Notes: generated by a model not told the origin, from the sequence alone. DNA of 64,000 nt from Cadophora sp. MPI-SDFR-AT-0126 (GCA_020747065.1 JAGMVK010000020.1:434001-498000); one strand, 5' to 3'; counted from the first letter of the stretch, positions 36,121 to 49,900 are shown. Made by a program: numbers and translations.

Positions 36121-39063
36121 CTACGCAACCGACCCGAGAACAAGAGCTGCCACGCCTTCCTCTTCACTACGGACAACTATCTTACTTGTGACGCCCGATT
36201 TGGTAGAGTAGGCCATCCGAATGTTCGCAACGACTCTACCTCCCGTCACTGTCTTACCGAAGAGTTTGAGGGTGTGGGTTGTGGTGTTGATGGGTACATC
36301 AGTACCCTCAAGAGGTTGTAGTGAAAGGGTCTTGGCGAGTTGTTCCGTTGCATCTTGTACCATTAGCACTTTACTTTGGGACCCTGCAGAATAACACTCA
36401 CCTGCAATGCTCTTGACGCCTTCCAGCTGGAGAGTCTCCTCGGCCTCCTCACCAGCAGCACCTACTTGCTCCCAGATGTGATTGAAATTACCGGCAAAGG
36501 CTGGAACCACGTAATCACTTCCAGTGAGCTCAAGATCTTCGACTTGGTACTCATCATCGTAACCACTCTCCTCTGGTTCACCAGTTGTTGGGTCGATCTC
36601 TTTCGTAGTGAACTTCAACACATTCGTGAAGCTGCTAGCTGAGAAAGCACCCTCACCACCAACCTTCTTGAAGGAAACGTAGATTGGGCCTGGCTCATCA
36701 GTGATGAGCTTGGCTGCTGGTATGATGAAATCCTCCTCCAGTTCCTCTTCTTCAGCTGGTGTGGCTAGGACCGAGACGTTCTCAAGGACGGTATCTGGTA
36801 GTGTGTTCTTAACATCGTACTGGAGTACGATGTGCTCCTTGAAAATGTGCTTGACGACGCTAACGACGTACTCGGTTTCCGATTCCGTCAATTCAACAAC
36901 AGGCGATGACTTCAAGAGGCTGCCATAGGATTTCATTTCTGGGATCTGAAGAAGCGCCTGTTGGTATTTCTGGGCTGTTGCAGAAGCGGTGGCTGCCGCT
37001 TCCGTTCCTGTTGGTGTGGATTTGGTTGGACCAGCCTTTGGTGCTTTGATGGTTGGGGTGATGGTGGTAAGCTTCTTCGTCCTGTCCTCAGCATCTGCTT
37101 GCTCCTTCGTAACGACTGGGATAGCGGCAATGTCGAATGGATTATCGAAAGTTGACTTGTCATCTGCGGTAACATACATGACAAGTTGGTGCTCGAAGTA
37201 TGGGAGAGCAAAAGTGTTTTCTGCCAAGGTTAGCGATGTCCATAAATCCAAATGCAGTTACATTACCATTCTTGATGAAACGATCAGCCATCTCATCAGG
37301 CTCGGTCATAAGTCGCAAATTCAAAGCAGCACGGTCACGAACTTCGTCGTCAACATCGTCCAAACATCTCGTCAGGAGAACAGTGACACTTCGCTTGACC
37401 TCGGGATCCTGCTGTCCGACGCCAAACTTCGCTAAGGCTGTAACTGCAGCAGCTCGCACGATTGCATTCTCCAGCACAACTCGATTGTAGATGTATCGGA
37501 TGTACTTGGTTGGCTGAGAGGTCTTGGGCCCCTCCAATCCAAGCAAATGTAGGATTCGAACAGCCAATTTCGTGAACTCACAATCTTCGATGAACTCGCA
37601 AAGATGTGCCAGGGCATCCTCTTTTGAATCCGGAACAAATTTGATCAAATCGAACATACTCTCCACAACAGCCCGCTTGAATTCGTATCCACCCTCGTCC
37701 CTGAGTATGCCACTAAGGAACGCAAGCATACCAGCTTGCTTGTTGGGGAACTTCAAACACAGTGTCCGGATAGCCTCAACGATTGTGATCTTGAACTCGT
37801 CCGTGATATCAGCCATGAAACCAGAAATTTGCTTCATCAAACGGTCCACACTGGCCTCGTTGCCAGTCTTCAGGAGAGTCGTGATAGCGAATGTGGCGAT
37901 TGAGCGATTAGTGTTGGAGATAAGAAGTTCGATATCTGGGTTGCATGGGTGAACGGCTTGAGGTTTGAAGGATGCGAAATTGTGGAGGATTCTGATAGCC
38001 GCGAACTTAGTGACTGCTCGTGGTGAAGTGAGGAAAAGCTGGAGAACGTGGATCGCCTGGGTAACTTCCGCATCTGTGACATCTCGCATATCGCAGATTG
38101 CCTTCGCCGCCTCGAAATTGACCATCTCGCTCTTGTGTCGCAGCCAGCCGTCCAAGAGCTGGATCATGGGTTTGCGTAGTTGTGGATCCTCCTCTGCCAA
38201 TTGCGCAGCTAACCTTACCAGCATGACAGTTGCTGCTGGGCTCTTTACTGCGCCTGCGGTTCCGAATTGCTGGACCATTTTGACCAAGGCCATTCTGTCG
38301 TGCATTCGCATCTGGTACAAAAGTCCAATGGCGTGGTATTGTGTCATGGTAGAGTTGTTGACAGGCATTTGACTCGACGAGGTAGAGAATCCTAGGGAGA
38401 ATCCACCAGATGACTTTGTAGAAGACGCAGCTTCTTGTGTTTCGCTCTGCCATCTTCTGACAACATCGCGGGCTATTGGGAGGAGGTGATATGACGAAAT
38501 AAGGGCGGCAGATGATACCGAAGGATTCTTGTCGACGATCGCAGTCTTCATAACACGCTCGATACTTTGTACGGTCGAAGCCTGTCGCTGTCAATGCTGA
38601 TTCTCCTGACCCAAATTCCTCAACTCACATCAATGATCCTGCAGAGCGCCCGAATGGCGTTTGGTCTATAAATCGCATCCGTTCCGCCACCAGTATCCTT
38701 CATAATAGTGCTTGTGACCATGATGATATCCTCCGCCGAATGCGCCAACTCCTTAATGATAAGGTGGACCATCTGCCGTAAGCTGGCATCTTTATTCTGA
38801 AACAGCTTGGAGATTCCGAAAAAGAGAGTGGTGGCTTCATTGGTAGGGAATCTCTCGCCGGTGTACAGAAGGAGGGCGATTTTGGTGAGAAGGACTCGAC
38901 ATTTCCGAGGTTGAATGGGGGACGAATTGAACAATCGTGCTGTCTGGCATTAGGGGAGCTCTGTATGGAGGGGGAACGTTCACCGACCTTCTTGAAATAC
39001 CGAGGTTCTGTCTACCCTCATGATAGCCGTATCGGCATCTTCGTCTTTCTTGCTGTAACTCAT
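36121..39063 (-). CDS. SEC21: Coatomer subunit gamma (COPI coat)
   Basis: Five exons (39063-38988, 38939-38629, 38581-37267, 37220-36402, 36353-36121) join in phase to 917 aa, the usual fungal length. Gamma-COP is a structural subunit of the COPI coat that forms vesicles for Golgi-to-ER retrograde and intra-Golgi transport. The N-terminal ~550 residues form the adaptin-like HEAT-repeat trunk (for example SVFQEARLFNSS, YRPNAIRALCRIID, KNPSVSSAALISSYHL, FNYEAAK-like NFEAAKAICDMRDV). A hinge rich in Ala/Thr/Pro follows. The C-terminal appendage includes VLQYDVKNTLPDTVLENVSV and ends RSEEEGVAALVLGSVA. The donor after exon 1 is GTCGGT, weaker than the others, but the join is clear from the protein. 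Confidence 0.96.
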
Positions 39064-40404
39064 GGTGAGAGGGGCTAGCTCCTCAGCTTCATGAATTGCA
39101 GGGGGATGCGTAGATTTGGGGTCCTGGATGTGATCTTGAAGTCGCGACGTAGCCAAATCCGCAGGTGGGACTAGTTTGGCTAGGCGAGCGGAGTGGAGCG
39201 GAAAAACGATAATGCTGAGGTTCCAGCAAAGGAGCAACAGGAGTAATTTCTTAGTAAAGCATGAACATAAATCAATTATATGGTTTCTAGAATTCACTTT
39301 CAACAAATTCCGGTTTCTCAACAATTCGAGGCAAACATATTGGAGTTCAGAAGTGTCCGGCTCGAGTTGTGTCTCGAGATTCCTGGCAATTCACCAGTTT
39401 CAATGCAAGATGGGCCACAATGTGAAAGTCGTTGCATTGTAGTAATTGCATATCATCAAAAAGCTGCTCTTCATAACACCGTACTCCCTATGTCAAACCA
39501 GGATATCTTATAGTAGCAGTTTTTAAATCCTCATGACTTGTACGAAGGTAGTGGCACTCTTAGCTGTCGGGTGAGACTCTGTCAGTGGTTCCGTTCTGCT
39601 GAGTCTACTGGCTCCAGTCTCAACCAGTTTAGAGGACGCATGCGAATAATGTTTAGAAATCATTCCATACAATTGTGTCTAACAGATTCGTGACAGCGAG
39701 CGATTTCCAGTAGTAGGCTCAATTGTTTGGGGGTAGCCAAGCGCTCGGCTAGCTCCCTGACTTGTTGTCCTTGACACTTTACATAGCCCGCTTTCATTCT
39801 ACCCTGTAGAACAAAGTGCCTGGTATGATTTCAAGATATTTCTTAGTTCGATTCCGGGTAATGATACATGCTCGGTTAGCAAAAAAGCCTGAGGAAAGTG
39901 CTGGGAAAGGAGCTGAGTTTAGGCCACTTTCTCTCACCTGAGGCTGTAGTGCCACTTTCCATTCCTGTGCCTGTCAAGTCTATGTGCTGAGAGCTCCTTC
40001 GCCAAACAGGGAAAGTTCATTCCGCATGACCAATACTTTTATTACGTAGCATTGAGCGTCCGAGGGCCTGGAATGGCCCTTGTCCAGTGCAATGCAATTA
40101 GGCCTTGGGCCTTGCACGTTACAGAGAAAAGGTACTTCACATCTCGTTGTGGCTGAAGAAACGTGTTACATGTCAAAGTCTCAAAGGACTTGTGCTATGG
40201 TCAAAGGCATTGTAAAAAAATGAACAGAACAAAGACGTCCCAAACAATGAAACATCCTCAAGCCACACCCATACCTACCCCCCTATTTTCAGCGTACTGT
40301 CAGCCTGGAAATAAGCGAAAACTTCGGCATGCTCACACCACGCTTTCGCTTACAAAAATCAAACTTTCTCCACGAACACTCCTCCAAAATTGTAAAAAAA
40401 TTAT
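39064..40404. other. Intergenic, no supported gene
   Basis: About 1.3 kb between the SEC21 start and the tRNA gene. No gene-like frame above 100 codons was credible. Confidence 0.55.
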
Positions 40405-40497
40405 TCCGATACCGGGAATCGAACCCGGGGCTGCCCGGCTCTTTGTTCTACAGTGTAGAATGAAAGCGGGCTATGTTAACCCCTACACTATATCGGA
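40405..40497 (-). tRNA. tRNA-Glu (anticodon UUC) with a 22-base intron
   Basis: Reading the minus strand from 40497, the acceptor arm TCCGATA pairs with TATCGGA at 40411-40405. The D-arm stem is GTGT/ACAT, the anticodon stem GCCCG/CGGGC and the T-arm CCGGG-TTCGATT-CCCGG. The anticodon loop reads CTTTCA|C, giving anticodon TTC for glutamate. A 22-base intron (40460-40439) sits one base 3' of the anticodon, the standard nuclear tRNA position, and contains GAA, complementary to the anticodon. Mature length 71 before CCA addition. Confidence 0.93.
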
Positions 40498-42527
40498 TGT
40501 TTGAGTTTAGCATATCAAATGATTTGATGGCGAAAATCTTCTTATTCAATATTATGTAGATATTACAGTTTTTGCTCCAAGAGCCGATGATTTCCCTAGC
40601 TTGCAAACCCTGCCAGCAGCTGCAAGAAGACAAACTAGTGTGGTGTGGTGCGTGTTCATTGGTGTGGGTGTGTGGATTCCTTGGCTGATGGGAATGCTGC
40701 AATTGTGGGGAAGACTTGATGGAGGGGAGCATTTCACTTCTTCAGTTCTCCCTCGCCAACACTTCCTGTGTCTGGTTATGCCTTCTGTCATACGCCAAGT
40801 AGCCAAATTACTTCTAGTGGTCGCCATTTGTTGTGTTGTGTTGGTATGGAAGCAAGTTATGGCTCCAGATCCAGCCTCGGCTATGTAATCCTCATCCCGG
40901 TACAATCACCGGCTTTGCAAATATCCACCCGGCATGCCTTCAACAATTGTTTGAGCAATAGCGATTTGACGATGCTGGCTCCTTATACGGTGCGCGGTGT
41001 GTACTAGGCTTTTTCTCAATGTCATGTTATTATTGCAGAACATCCACAAGTCGTTCTCACAATTATTTCTTTGGGCCGTGCCCAGGGCCTTGCCAGGCTT
41101 TGAAGAACTTGAGTTCTTCGCCGAAGAATCCTCACCGAAATTCTCAGTCCATCTGCATCCGCAAATATTGGATATGCGGGTAAAAGCCCCGTTTGATGGG
41201 ATTGTCAATCATGTTTTCTTTTTCTCCGATCATGCCGTCTTTAATCTTACAATTTTATTTTGCTTAGCTCCAGTGCTGGTGTCCACGACGGGGTATGTAC
41301 AGTCTTTCAGGCGGGGTATCGTGGCTTGAAAGCTGGAAAGAAATTTCTGACCTTAGCATGGCTTCGTATGATTTGGACTTTCCTTTCTGAATCATTGCTT
41401 CTTGTCTGTTCCCATTTTTTCTTCTTCACTACGCCATGCCATCTTGCAATGCCAAGAGCCAGGTTATTGCTTCAGTCGAAGCTGGTGCCGACTCCATAGG
41501 GTTGGCCATGCTACCCTAATTTGACCATGAAGTAATGCAGGCTGGGTAATAATACAAGGCGTCGGCGATGTCACTCGGCCAGACAGTGGTGATATGTAGG
41601 ATGGCACAGGCTCATTGGCGATGGCAACGGCCCTGCCACTGACGATGCCACTCCGCCATTCAATCCATATATGTCAGGATCCGTTTATCTTTGTAACATT
41701 GGGATTCTTAAGAATGAACTCAGCTTGATCTTTTCTTGTTATTCAAATCTGATTCAATCTAATCCTTATCATAGTACGATCTTAATAGAAGGTGATCTAG
41801 TACACATGAATTCGGGATGTATTTCAGAAACATCTACTATCTATAATAAGAATTAAGAATGATTTCTCTTAGATAAGTATACATCCTCGAGAAACCTTGT
41901 CGATTTTATAAAATTTTAGGAGGAAATGATAACAGGCGTTTTGTTATTAGGGGAGTTTCAGATTATGCGTGTTTGTTTGATATAAGCATAGAAGAAGGCA
42001 TTGTACCTCTTTACATTTACGTTACAACTTAATATGCTTTACTAAGAGGCTATAGGTTCGAATTGCTGGAAAGGCATTTGAGACGTTGCAGTACAACGTT
42101 CTAGAAAAATCTGATTTTGCAAACAAGTGAATAATTTTCTCGATTATGACGTTGATTTTTCCTGAATATTCTCTTATCCTTGAAACACAACTCCCAAGGC
42201 ATGTAAAGGAGACTCATATTCCCGTAAAGAGCAATCGGTTAGACATTAAATATGTCTTTTTACAACGTTGAGTCTTTGGTAAGGTGGACGTTTAGGAATC
42301 TCTTGTGGTGCGGTAGGGCTGAACAGCAACATTCATCACTGAATGCACCCGAAAACCCGAGAGGGAAGAACTGCAGTCGAGTTATTAGAAATTGGTGTCT
42401 CAAATTCTTTCATAACCAAAAACTACGTAATGAAAGTGACCACTATCACTTCGGACAACTAAAACTCCGCGATTTATTTCAGCTCTCCTGTGGATGACGG
42501 TAGCTCTCTTTCGTCAAAATACGCTCC
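40498..42527. other. Gene-poor region, AT-rich in its second half
   Basis: About 2 kb with no supported gene. From about 41640 to 42260 the sequence is markedly AT-rich with many stops in all frames, which could be a decayed repeat. I see no terminal repeats or transposase remnants. Confidence 0.5.
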
Positions 42528-43010
42528 CTAGTCGATTTTAACCCCTCTAACAGAACGCCTGGCTTCGGCGAAGCATGCTTGCGTGGTCTCGTTGAAGCGC
42601 TTCTCTCTGTCTTTGTTCTTTGCCGTCATTCGTGTATGGGACTGAGCTGGAGCATTTACCACAGGTCTCAACTTTTCGAAGTCTACCCTCAACTCCATGA
42701 GAACAGGCATACCTCCTACCCATCTAAGAAGCTCTGATACTGTGGCAAATGTCCCTATTTGGATCCAAAGCATGATCAAGAAAGCAAGAACACAGTCTGT
42801 CTACATGTCCCATCATCGACCATCTTGCAGCTGCTGAGACCAAATGTTTCTGAAAGACTTCATCCCGTTCATCTCTTGCTCATCCAAAACACGTATGGTC
42901 CGTCTCAGCTTGAAGACTTGGCTCCTCACTGAACGGACAGCATATTGGCATTCTTGGTACTCTATGATAGATAATGTATACCTTTCTAGTCCACATGCTT
43001 CAGGTGGCGG
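42528..43010 (-). pseudogene. Orphan two-exon coding fragment, no start found
   Basis: A stop-free minus-strand frame from 43010 to 42821 (CGLERYTLSIIEYQECQ... to SFRNIWSQQLQD) can be spliced (GTCGAT...AATAG) in phase to 42754-42528 (GTFATVSELLRWVGG... ending RRSVRGVKID). The result is about 139 residues that look like ordinary helical protein rather than random translation. I find no in-frame ATG exon upstream and no known family. The unusual donor and missing 5' end suggest a gene remnant, or a gene whose other exons I failed to connect. Confidence 0.35.
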
Positions 43011-46004
43011 TCAACTAGCTGTTCTTCTTTGATGGCCTTTATTACTCATTGGTATCGGGGCACCAATTTCCCTGTTGTAGGGGTCGCGGAGTCGTGAGGC
43101 GACAGAAGAAAAATGCACTGAATATTGAGAACACTTTTCAGTTTTAAGTACTCAATTCTCCTGGCACCCCTTTCGTCACCGAAGAAAATTGTGGAATTGT
43201 GCCCATGAACCTTTACAGTGCCATTCATCTATCTACCTCTCAGAGAACACGGCGCCTCCAGAACGAAGGAGTCCACGTCACCGGCCACCGATACCCTGTT
43301 TCCCTCCCCCGGAGGTCAAACACCAGTTCCCTCTCTTCCATTCTCTTTCTATCCGTTCTATAACTTCCAGAAGCAACCCTCCCCTGCCGCAAACCAATCG
43401 GCAGCCCTCCCATACCAACAGGCTTCATCGTAATCCCCCTACAGGCTATGCTCCAACATCCTTCGCCTGTCCGGGTACCTGAAAAGCCCAAAAATTGCAT
43501 CCGCACTTCCCATATTAGATGTTCGATCCAGATAGAGCACCCGAGTCCTTTCCGTCTGTACCCTGTAGTCTCATTGTTTCAAAACATTAGGTTTACCGAC
43601 GTCCCGGATATATATGCTTATATAACTTGATTGCTATTGGTGTGCCTTTTATGCAGATGTTTCGCTTCCCTGCAGACGGGGTTTGAAACTTACTACGCCA
43701 GCTGGATTTCGTGATTCATTAAGGTATGGTATGAACTATTCTAAAAGTAAAAAGGGGTTGAAAAGTGCACTTCTGCACTTTGAGCATCCAGGTCTGCGAT
43801 GAAATACTAGCTGAGAACCTAAGGGAAGAGGTGTTTCGTACCAGCCAATGAGGAAAATGATGCGATGCGACCCGCACCAATAAATTCAAGATGAAAGAGG
43901 TACGGGTGGAAAGGTATATTTAGGGGTATTTGGAATTGGTGCCAGTACGACACTGGAAAAGAAAATGATACAGCGGCACAAATATAGGTGTGTTTTGCCC
44001 TCGATATAGGTTTTGCAAGGAGACGGACGAGTAGGAGGTTTTGTGGTTGTTGGGCTTACGCGCCTCGGCGTCTACGCCGCTAAATATACTTTGCAGTGCA
44101 GTTTGGTACACCTACTTGAGTAGCTCAGCTCATCTCATCCCACCACGCCGCAACGCAAAGAAATGCAAAGAAAAGCAAATAGATCGGCGTCATGGATATT
44201 CGCCAATGTAAATCAGCGAGCAAGGATTTGGGGGTCTTAGCAATGGTTCGTTGAGGATCATTGGAAGAAAGCATGAAAGAGAATTGTTCTGGAAAGAATC
44301 CTGCCGTGTTCTAGACAGGGCGGGGAATTCTCGCTCGAGAATAGCCTGAATGTGTTCAGTATGCCGGGAGGCTCTATGGCCGTCGGATGCTCGAAGCTTG
44401 GTCCCCAATAGTTCCCCGGAATAGGTGAGCTTGAAAATGGGTTGGTATTTTGGTAAGGCCAGGAAGATAAAATACGGAACCCGTTGGATTGAACGAACGG
44501 TATGCCGAATCTTACCTCACCTGAGGGACAGGGAATAGACATCCACCAGAGAGGAAGATTACGGGCCCCACGACGTGGGAGAATGGCGTGGCTGCATATT
44601 CCGAATGCTGTCGTTCTCCGCAAATAGTAGTACATAGCAGATGAATTAAGCTACTATTGTTCAGCTATCATTGCTGTATTATACGATTACTTTTTGTTAT
44701 TAAAAGAAGGAAGGGAAGGAGAAAGCAGTAGATCGGTCTTACAGCAAAATCCGGCCGGCGGAAGACGCAGGACCACTTGCAAATACTCAAGGCGGCACAG
44801 CTGTGCTTGGCAGGTCTCAGACCGTGTTGTGTGCTGTCAGTAGTGAAGCCCGCCTGCAGTCAGAAGTCAAAATTATTGACCACTAGAAGACGGAGTGACA
44901 AGTGACATGGTATGCGGGAGAACACGAGATGGCGCTGGTTGCGGGTCGGCACACAGATGGGGAAGTAGGAGAAAAAAAAGACTGGAGTGAAGAACTACAT
45001 TGGTCAAACAGGCCTCGTGGTGGCAGAATGGAACGCGGCAGGTGCTGTAAGCAGGATTAAGCTTGGTTTGGCTGAAGGCAAAGGCGAGGCAATGGTGAGA
45101 ATGAGGATCCATGGCAAATATACACTAGGTGCTGGGTACTGGGTACTTGGGTTGACAGTAATGCTGGCTTGGTGGCTAATAGGAAAAGGACGAAAGGAAG
45201 TCAATATACCGCATAAAAAGTGGACAACTGTTATATACAATGAAAGATAATCTGTAATCTGTATGAAAGGGAATGAAGGACCAAGAACAATAGAAACCTC
45301 ATGGCCCGGTTGAAGCTGGTAGAAGGCTGGCAGGGCTGAGAATAAATGCGCGGAAAGCGAGACATCCTGATGCAGTCCAGACCGCACCAGACCAAAGCCA
45401 GCCACAACAGCACTGTACGTACCACACTACACCACTGCAGGTGCGGTCGGGAAGGAGAAGAAGCATAAATTCGTAGCGGTCAGGTATGATAAGGCTGGGC
45501 AGATGGGGTGTGACTGGGGACATGGGGAGAAGTACAGGGGAGGGGAGGGCAAGGGAGGGGAGAAGAACATGGGAGGAGGGAAGATAGAGGCATCAGAAGA
45601 TAGAAGCACAGGAAAGAAGAAGAAAGGGAAGACTGAATGACTGACTTGAGGCTTGAGGCTTGCCAAGACTGCCTGCTTGCTTATCGACAAGGACTAGCGC
45701 CCTCTTCTGCACCCGCGTCCCTCACTCAATCACTCACTCCCTCTTCCTCACAAGCATCAAACGTTCCGGCAAGTATAAACTTTGGACAGCCATCCCTTTC
45801 TCCCACAAATCAAGATTAATTGCAATCAGAGCCGTCTCCCAGTCCTCTTCTTCTCAACCCCCCCAGTCTTTCACTCAAACATAGCTTTATAAGCAGCGCA
45901 TCTGCACTCTAAAGTCTTCCAAAGACACCCACCATCTGTCTACCTTCACCGCATCAGTACAATACAATACAATATAGACAGACAAGCAGGCAGGCACAAA
46001 GAAA
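43011..46004. other. Gene-poor region and long upstream region of the bZIP gene
   Basis: About 3 kb. Frames on both strands around 43190-43510 and 44258-44635 are of similar length on opposite strands and lack motifs. The last ~350 bases before 46005 are pyrimidine-rich and probably include promoter and leader of the bZIP gene. Confidence 0.5.
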
Positions 46005-46984
46005 ATGGACTATCCTTACTTCACCACCGCTGCTCCCCAGCCATACCAGTTTCTCGACCTCCCTCCGACTCCTGCACATACAGGATCCGCCAACTCAGAC
46101 CACTACAGCAACTCTCCTCCCGTGCGTACCCAGAACCAATTTCATAAAGTCCAGCCCTACTCGCAGCCTTTCCTGACTCCAAAGCAGGATGCATTCGAGT
46201 ACCAGAGTTTCGACACCTTCAACCAGCATTACAACAATGGCATGCAACCAGTTAAACCCCCCACACCGGTCTCCCAGCATAAAGGCTCCATCAGCAACGG
46301 CGTCAATCACACCTACGAGATGAGCAATGGAGGGGACATGAACGACGATGCCAATAGGCGCGGAAGCAATAGCGATGACGACGACAATATGACACCCGCG
46401 CAATCCCGCCGCAAAGCCCAGAATCGAGCAGCGTGAGTTACCCCTCCATAACACCATCGCCAGCGCTGACCCCGCATAGACAACGAGCCTTCCGCGAACG
46501 AAAAGAACGCCATGTCAAAGACCTTGAAGCAAAACTCGCTGCCCTCGAAAAGAACTCTGCCAATGTCGCCGAAGAGAACGAAAGGCTGAAGCTCCAATTA
46601 CAGAAAGCTGCGACAGAGAACGAGATCCTAAAAGCAACATCTGCGCATCCTCGCGGGGGTTCTGAACCTTTACCAAACGCGGGGCCTATGCGATACTCTC
46701 CTACCGATTTCTACACCGAGGTTCTCTACGCGCATGATAATAAGACACCAAGTCACAGGATCGTTACAAGTGATAGCGGGGAAAGGCTGCTAGCTGCAGG
46801 TGCAACCTGGGACTACATTATCAAACATCCCCTCTATGCCAGAGGTCTAGTTGATATCGGCGATATCAGTGACAGGCTGAAGAAAGTTGCCAAGTGCGAT
46901 GGGCAAGGCCCAGTGTTCGAAGAAAGAGCCATTCTTGATGCGATTGAGAACAGTGTTGCAAGCGGTAGCGATGAGCTTCTCTGA
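46005..46984 (+). CDS. bZIP transcription factor, Yap/PAP1 (Fcr3-like) type
   Basis: Two exons (46005-46432, 46480-46984) give 310 aa. The 47-base intron (GTGAGT...CATAG) splits the basic region, which reads QNRAAQRAFRERKERHVKDL after joining, the Yap-type DNA-contact signature (NRAAQRAFRERK). A leucine zipper with heptads (LEAKLAALEKNS...LKLQLQKA) follows. The N-terminus is Pro/Gln/Asn-rich. The C-terminal part includes DFYTEVLYAHDN and GERLLAAGATWDYIIKHPLY and contains a single region with Cys (KCDGQGPVF), conserved among ascomycete bZIPs related to Yap proteins. Such factors respond to oxidative or chemical stress or control secondary metabolism. A paired redox cysteine domain as in Yap1 is not evident. 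Confidence 0.92.
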
Positions 46985-49900
46985 TATACTGTTACCTTTG
47001 ATCGACTTGAAGCATGACTGGCGGATACCAAGGTGTTTTGGGATGGTGTGGAAAATATGGGAAGGCCACATTCGGGCATAGGTGTTTGGGATTTTTCATT
47101 TGTTTTGGATATTTACGGCGTCCTTTCGTCCATCTAGTTGGATTTGATTGCTTTGCAATGTGGTGTTTATGACAGTATCTATGGGCTCAAGTCCCTTCAA
47201 AAAAGGCTTAGTTGCTTAATTGCTCACTTCAGCTATCCCCATATTCGAAGACGTTGGACCGAACGTCCCTCAATACAACGTTACGGAAAATCTCCCGATT
47301 ACTGAACGCCACGTTCCTCCATAACCCCGATCTTTCTTTTTCGCAGGGGTCTTGCCGTGAAAGCTCATATGACAGGCAGAGGTCAAAGCGATTCGTCGTT
47401 CGTCTCCAAAGAATCTCTGAAGCTGGCATACAGGCGAATCAGATGTCCGCATTTCCAAGGTGCATCTTCCTCCAGTGCAAAGAGCAGGCTTCAACTGCAA
47501 TCAAGCATCAGCATCTCCCCATGTCCCTACCATGTCATGTATACCAATTTCAGTAAAGCAATAATACCGAGCCTCCGGTTCTTGAAACCCGAGCGTTCTG
47601 GTATTGAAACCTAGGAGAATTAAGGCTGCAGCTAGGATGCTTTCCCCGCTCCCCTGCCTTGAGTAGCAACCGTGTGGGATGCACTGCGTTGAGGTTGTAT
47701 TGGGCTGGTCAAGGTCTCCCATTAATACGCCCTCTGGATGCACACACACACATGCTGGCTGCGAACTACATGCAAGGGTGCGGCCAAACAAATACATCCC
47801 GCCAACATCACCAACCACAAACGCATCCATCAATAGGCACGCTCACGTGCGGCTCTCGCCATCCTCCCTCCTCTTCCGGATCGGAAGTCCAAACTCCGCC
47901 GGGCACCTCATCAGGTCGGCGACAACCTTTCTCCTGTCGACCTTTCAACCTCTCAGATCTCGACCTACCTTCCACATACGTAGCAGCCCATGCTTCCCAC
48001 GTGCATGTCCATGTCATCAACCTGTACGCCACAGTACCAGGCGGGCGATCTTCCTTCTTTCCCCACGCTACCTGGCTCAAGCTCGATATTACTACGACCC
48101 TACCTGTCTGAGCTCCAACTCTAACAAGCCAGCTTATGGCCTGAGCACTACCAATGGCCTTTCTCGAAAACTTTATTTATATCTCCTTGCTTGCCTCCCT
48201 ACCTGCCCTGCCGTCTGCCTTGGGTGGGAGTATCTACACCGCAAGTACGTCCTCACCCGGAAAACTCTCTATCCGTTCTGTCTTCATTTCTGATTGGCTT
48301 GAAAGTACCATTATTTCTTGTTCGATCGAGTTGATCGAGAAAATGGCCGATGTTAGTAGGTAAAGTGAGGTATTCACGGAATTAGAATGGTAGATATTCG
48401 GGCCGTCTTATTTGAGGATGCCAAGGGCGTCGTCGCTCAGTACCTTCTGGAGCCACAGAATCTTCTGTTTGGTTGAGGAGCGGGGAGGCTGTTTTCTGAT
48501 GCAGCACTGATCAAGGCTCTAGTTACCGCCTTGAAAACCGAATCCAGCGAGCATTTACTCGCATTTCCATACTCCAGATCCTGATCTGGCCAAGTTCTAA
48601 TTCCGAATTTACGTACTTCTCGATTTGGCTTTTAGAAGGAACATATGTTGTTTGTTCCCTGCATTCCCCGCGTTTCATGTCTGCTCCTGCGTGGTTGTGA
48701 TATAGGTACGGATGTTATAGTTAACCACGAATAAGGTTCTTGATTTCTTAGTTTTGAAGCCAGGACGGTCGCTCATCCAGACACCTACATTTACTCACAA
48801 TTGTACATGGGTACATGAAATCGCATCTGCACCTAGCTTCTCCTCCGCGTTTCAAGCTTGGAGGAGGAGTACGTACCACCGACTTCTGTAGGCGCTTCCC
48901 ATGTGTACTTCCCTTTCTACATCTCAAATTTCTCCGCCTTCTGTTAAAGCCCATCCTTACTTGCTTTGTCATTTCCTAACATATCCCATCATACCTTCCT
49001 TTTCTTATCGTACTTCACTGCCCTGTCCTCGTCCTTGCCCCTGCTTTCTCTTTCCGCTTTTCACACACATCATCTCTCCCAATGTTGTCAATCTTTCCAT
49101 TTACGGCCACATCCAAATCTTAATATCGATTCAATCTCTGATTTTCGGCCCTTCGGATCTGACATCCCTGTTGTGGACGCCTTCTAGCCTCCGCAGCCCT
49201 TCATTCCCCTTTTGGCGCTTGTCGTGTAGCCCTGTCGGTATTGCAGACTTGGTGGCTGCCGAGTGCCAACAACATCAAGGCCCTGGTTCATGCAAGCATA
49301 GTGCAAGGACCTCATCTCCGTCGATCTCAAATTGGCTTGCTTGTTTGCTTGCTGTTAATGCTAGTGTTGTTTCTGCTCGGATGCTACCATCCCTACATAT
49401 ATGCATACTGTTACAGCAAGTGGCTGGTGACTGGGAATGGGCATTGCATGTGGGGCTTCTACATTTATATGGGTTCCTGATTTCCCATTGCCGCGGTGGC
49501 TTCGTTATATTTAGGGAAGGGCTGGTCGCCGACCTGAAGTCGATCCATGAGACCTTGCGGATGAATGAAGGGTTTCTTAACCAGGGTGGCAAGTACAGCA
49601 GTGCATTGCCGACCTTAACGGCAACAACAAAAAAGGAACTGTGCATGGACATGAATTATGTGTAGCCAAGAGCTGATGGATGGACTGCCTTGCTGACGGC
49701 AGAATTCGCAACATGTATGGCTGCGCGCTGTGTGCGTTTTTGATGTTGAATATTGCAATATTACTGCTATCGGGGGCGAGGACTTGTTCAGTGGATGAAG
49801 GAGATTCCAGAATTCTTGTTCAATCAATAAGAAAGAGTATGGGAATGCAAAGGCGATGGCGGGACCTACCACTTGCTCATCTCGACGATCTATGGCCGCG

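Noticed and set aside
42040..42085. tRNA T-arm-like GGTTCGAATTGC
   Set aside because: No pairing acceptor, D or anticodon arms can be formed around it.
44066..44079. Short palindrome CGGCGTCTACGCCG
   Set aside because: Six-base arms occur by chance at this window size; no associated feature.
47679..49665. 204- and 254-codon plus-strand frames
   Set aside because: The plus strand is pyrimidine-rich, which removes stop codons by composition. No domain, signal or codon-position pattern was seen.
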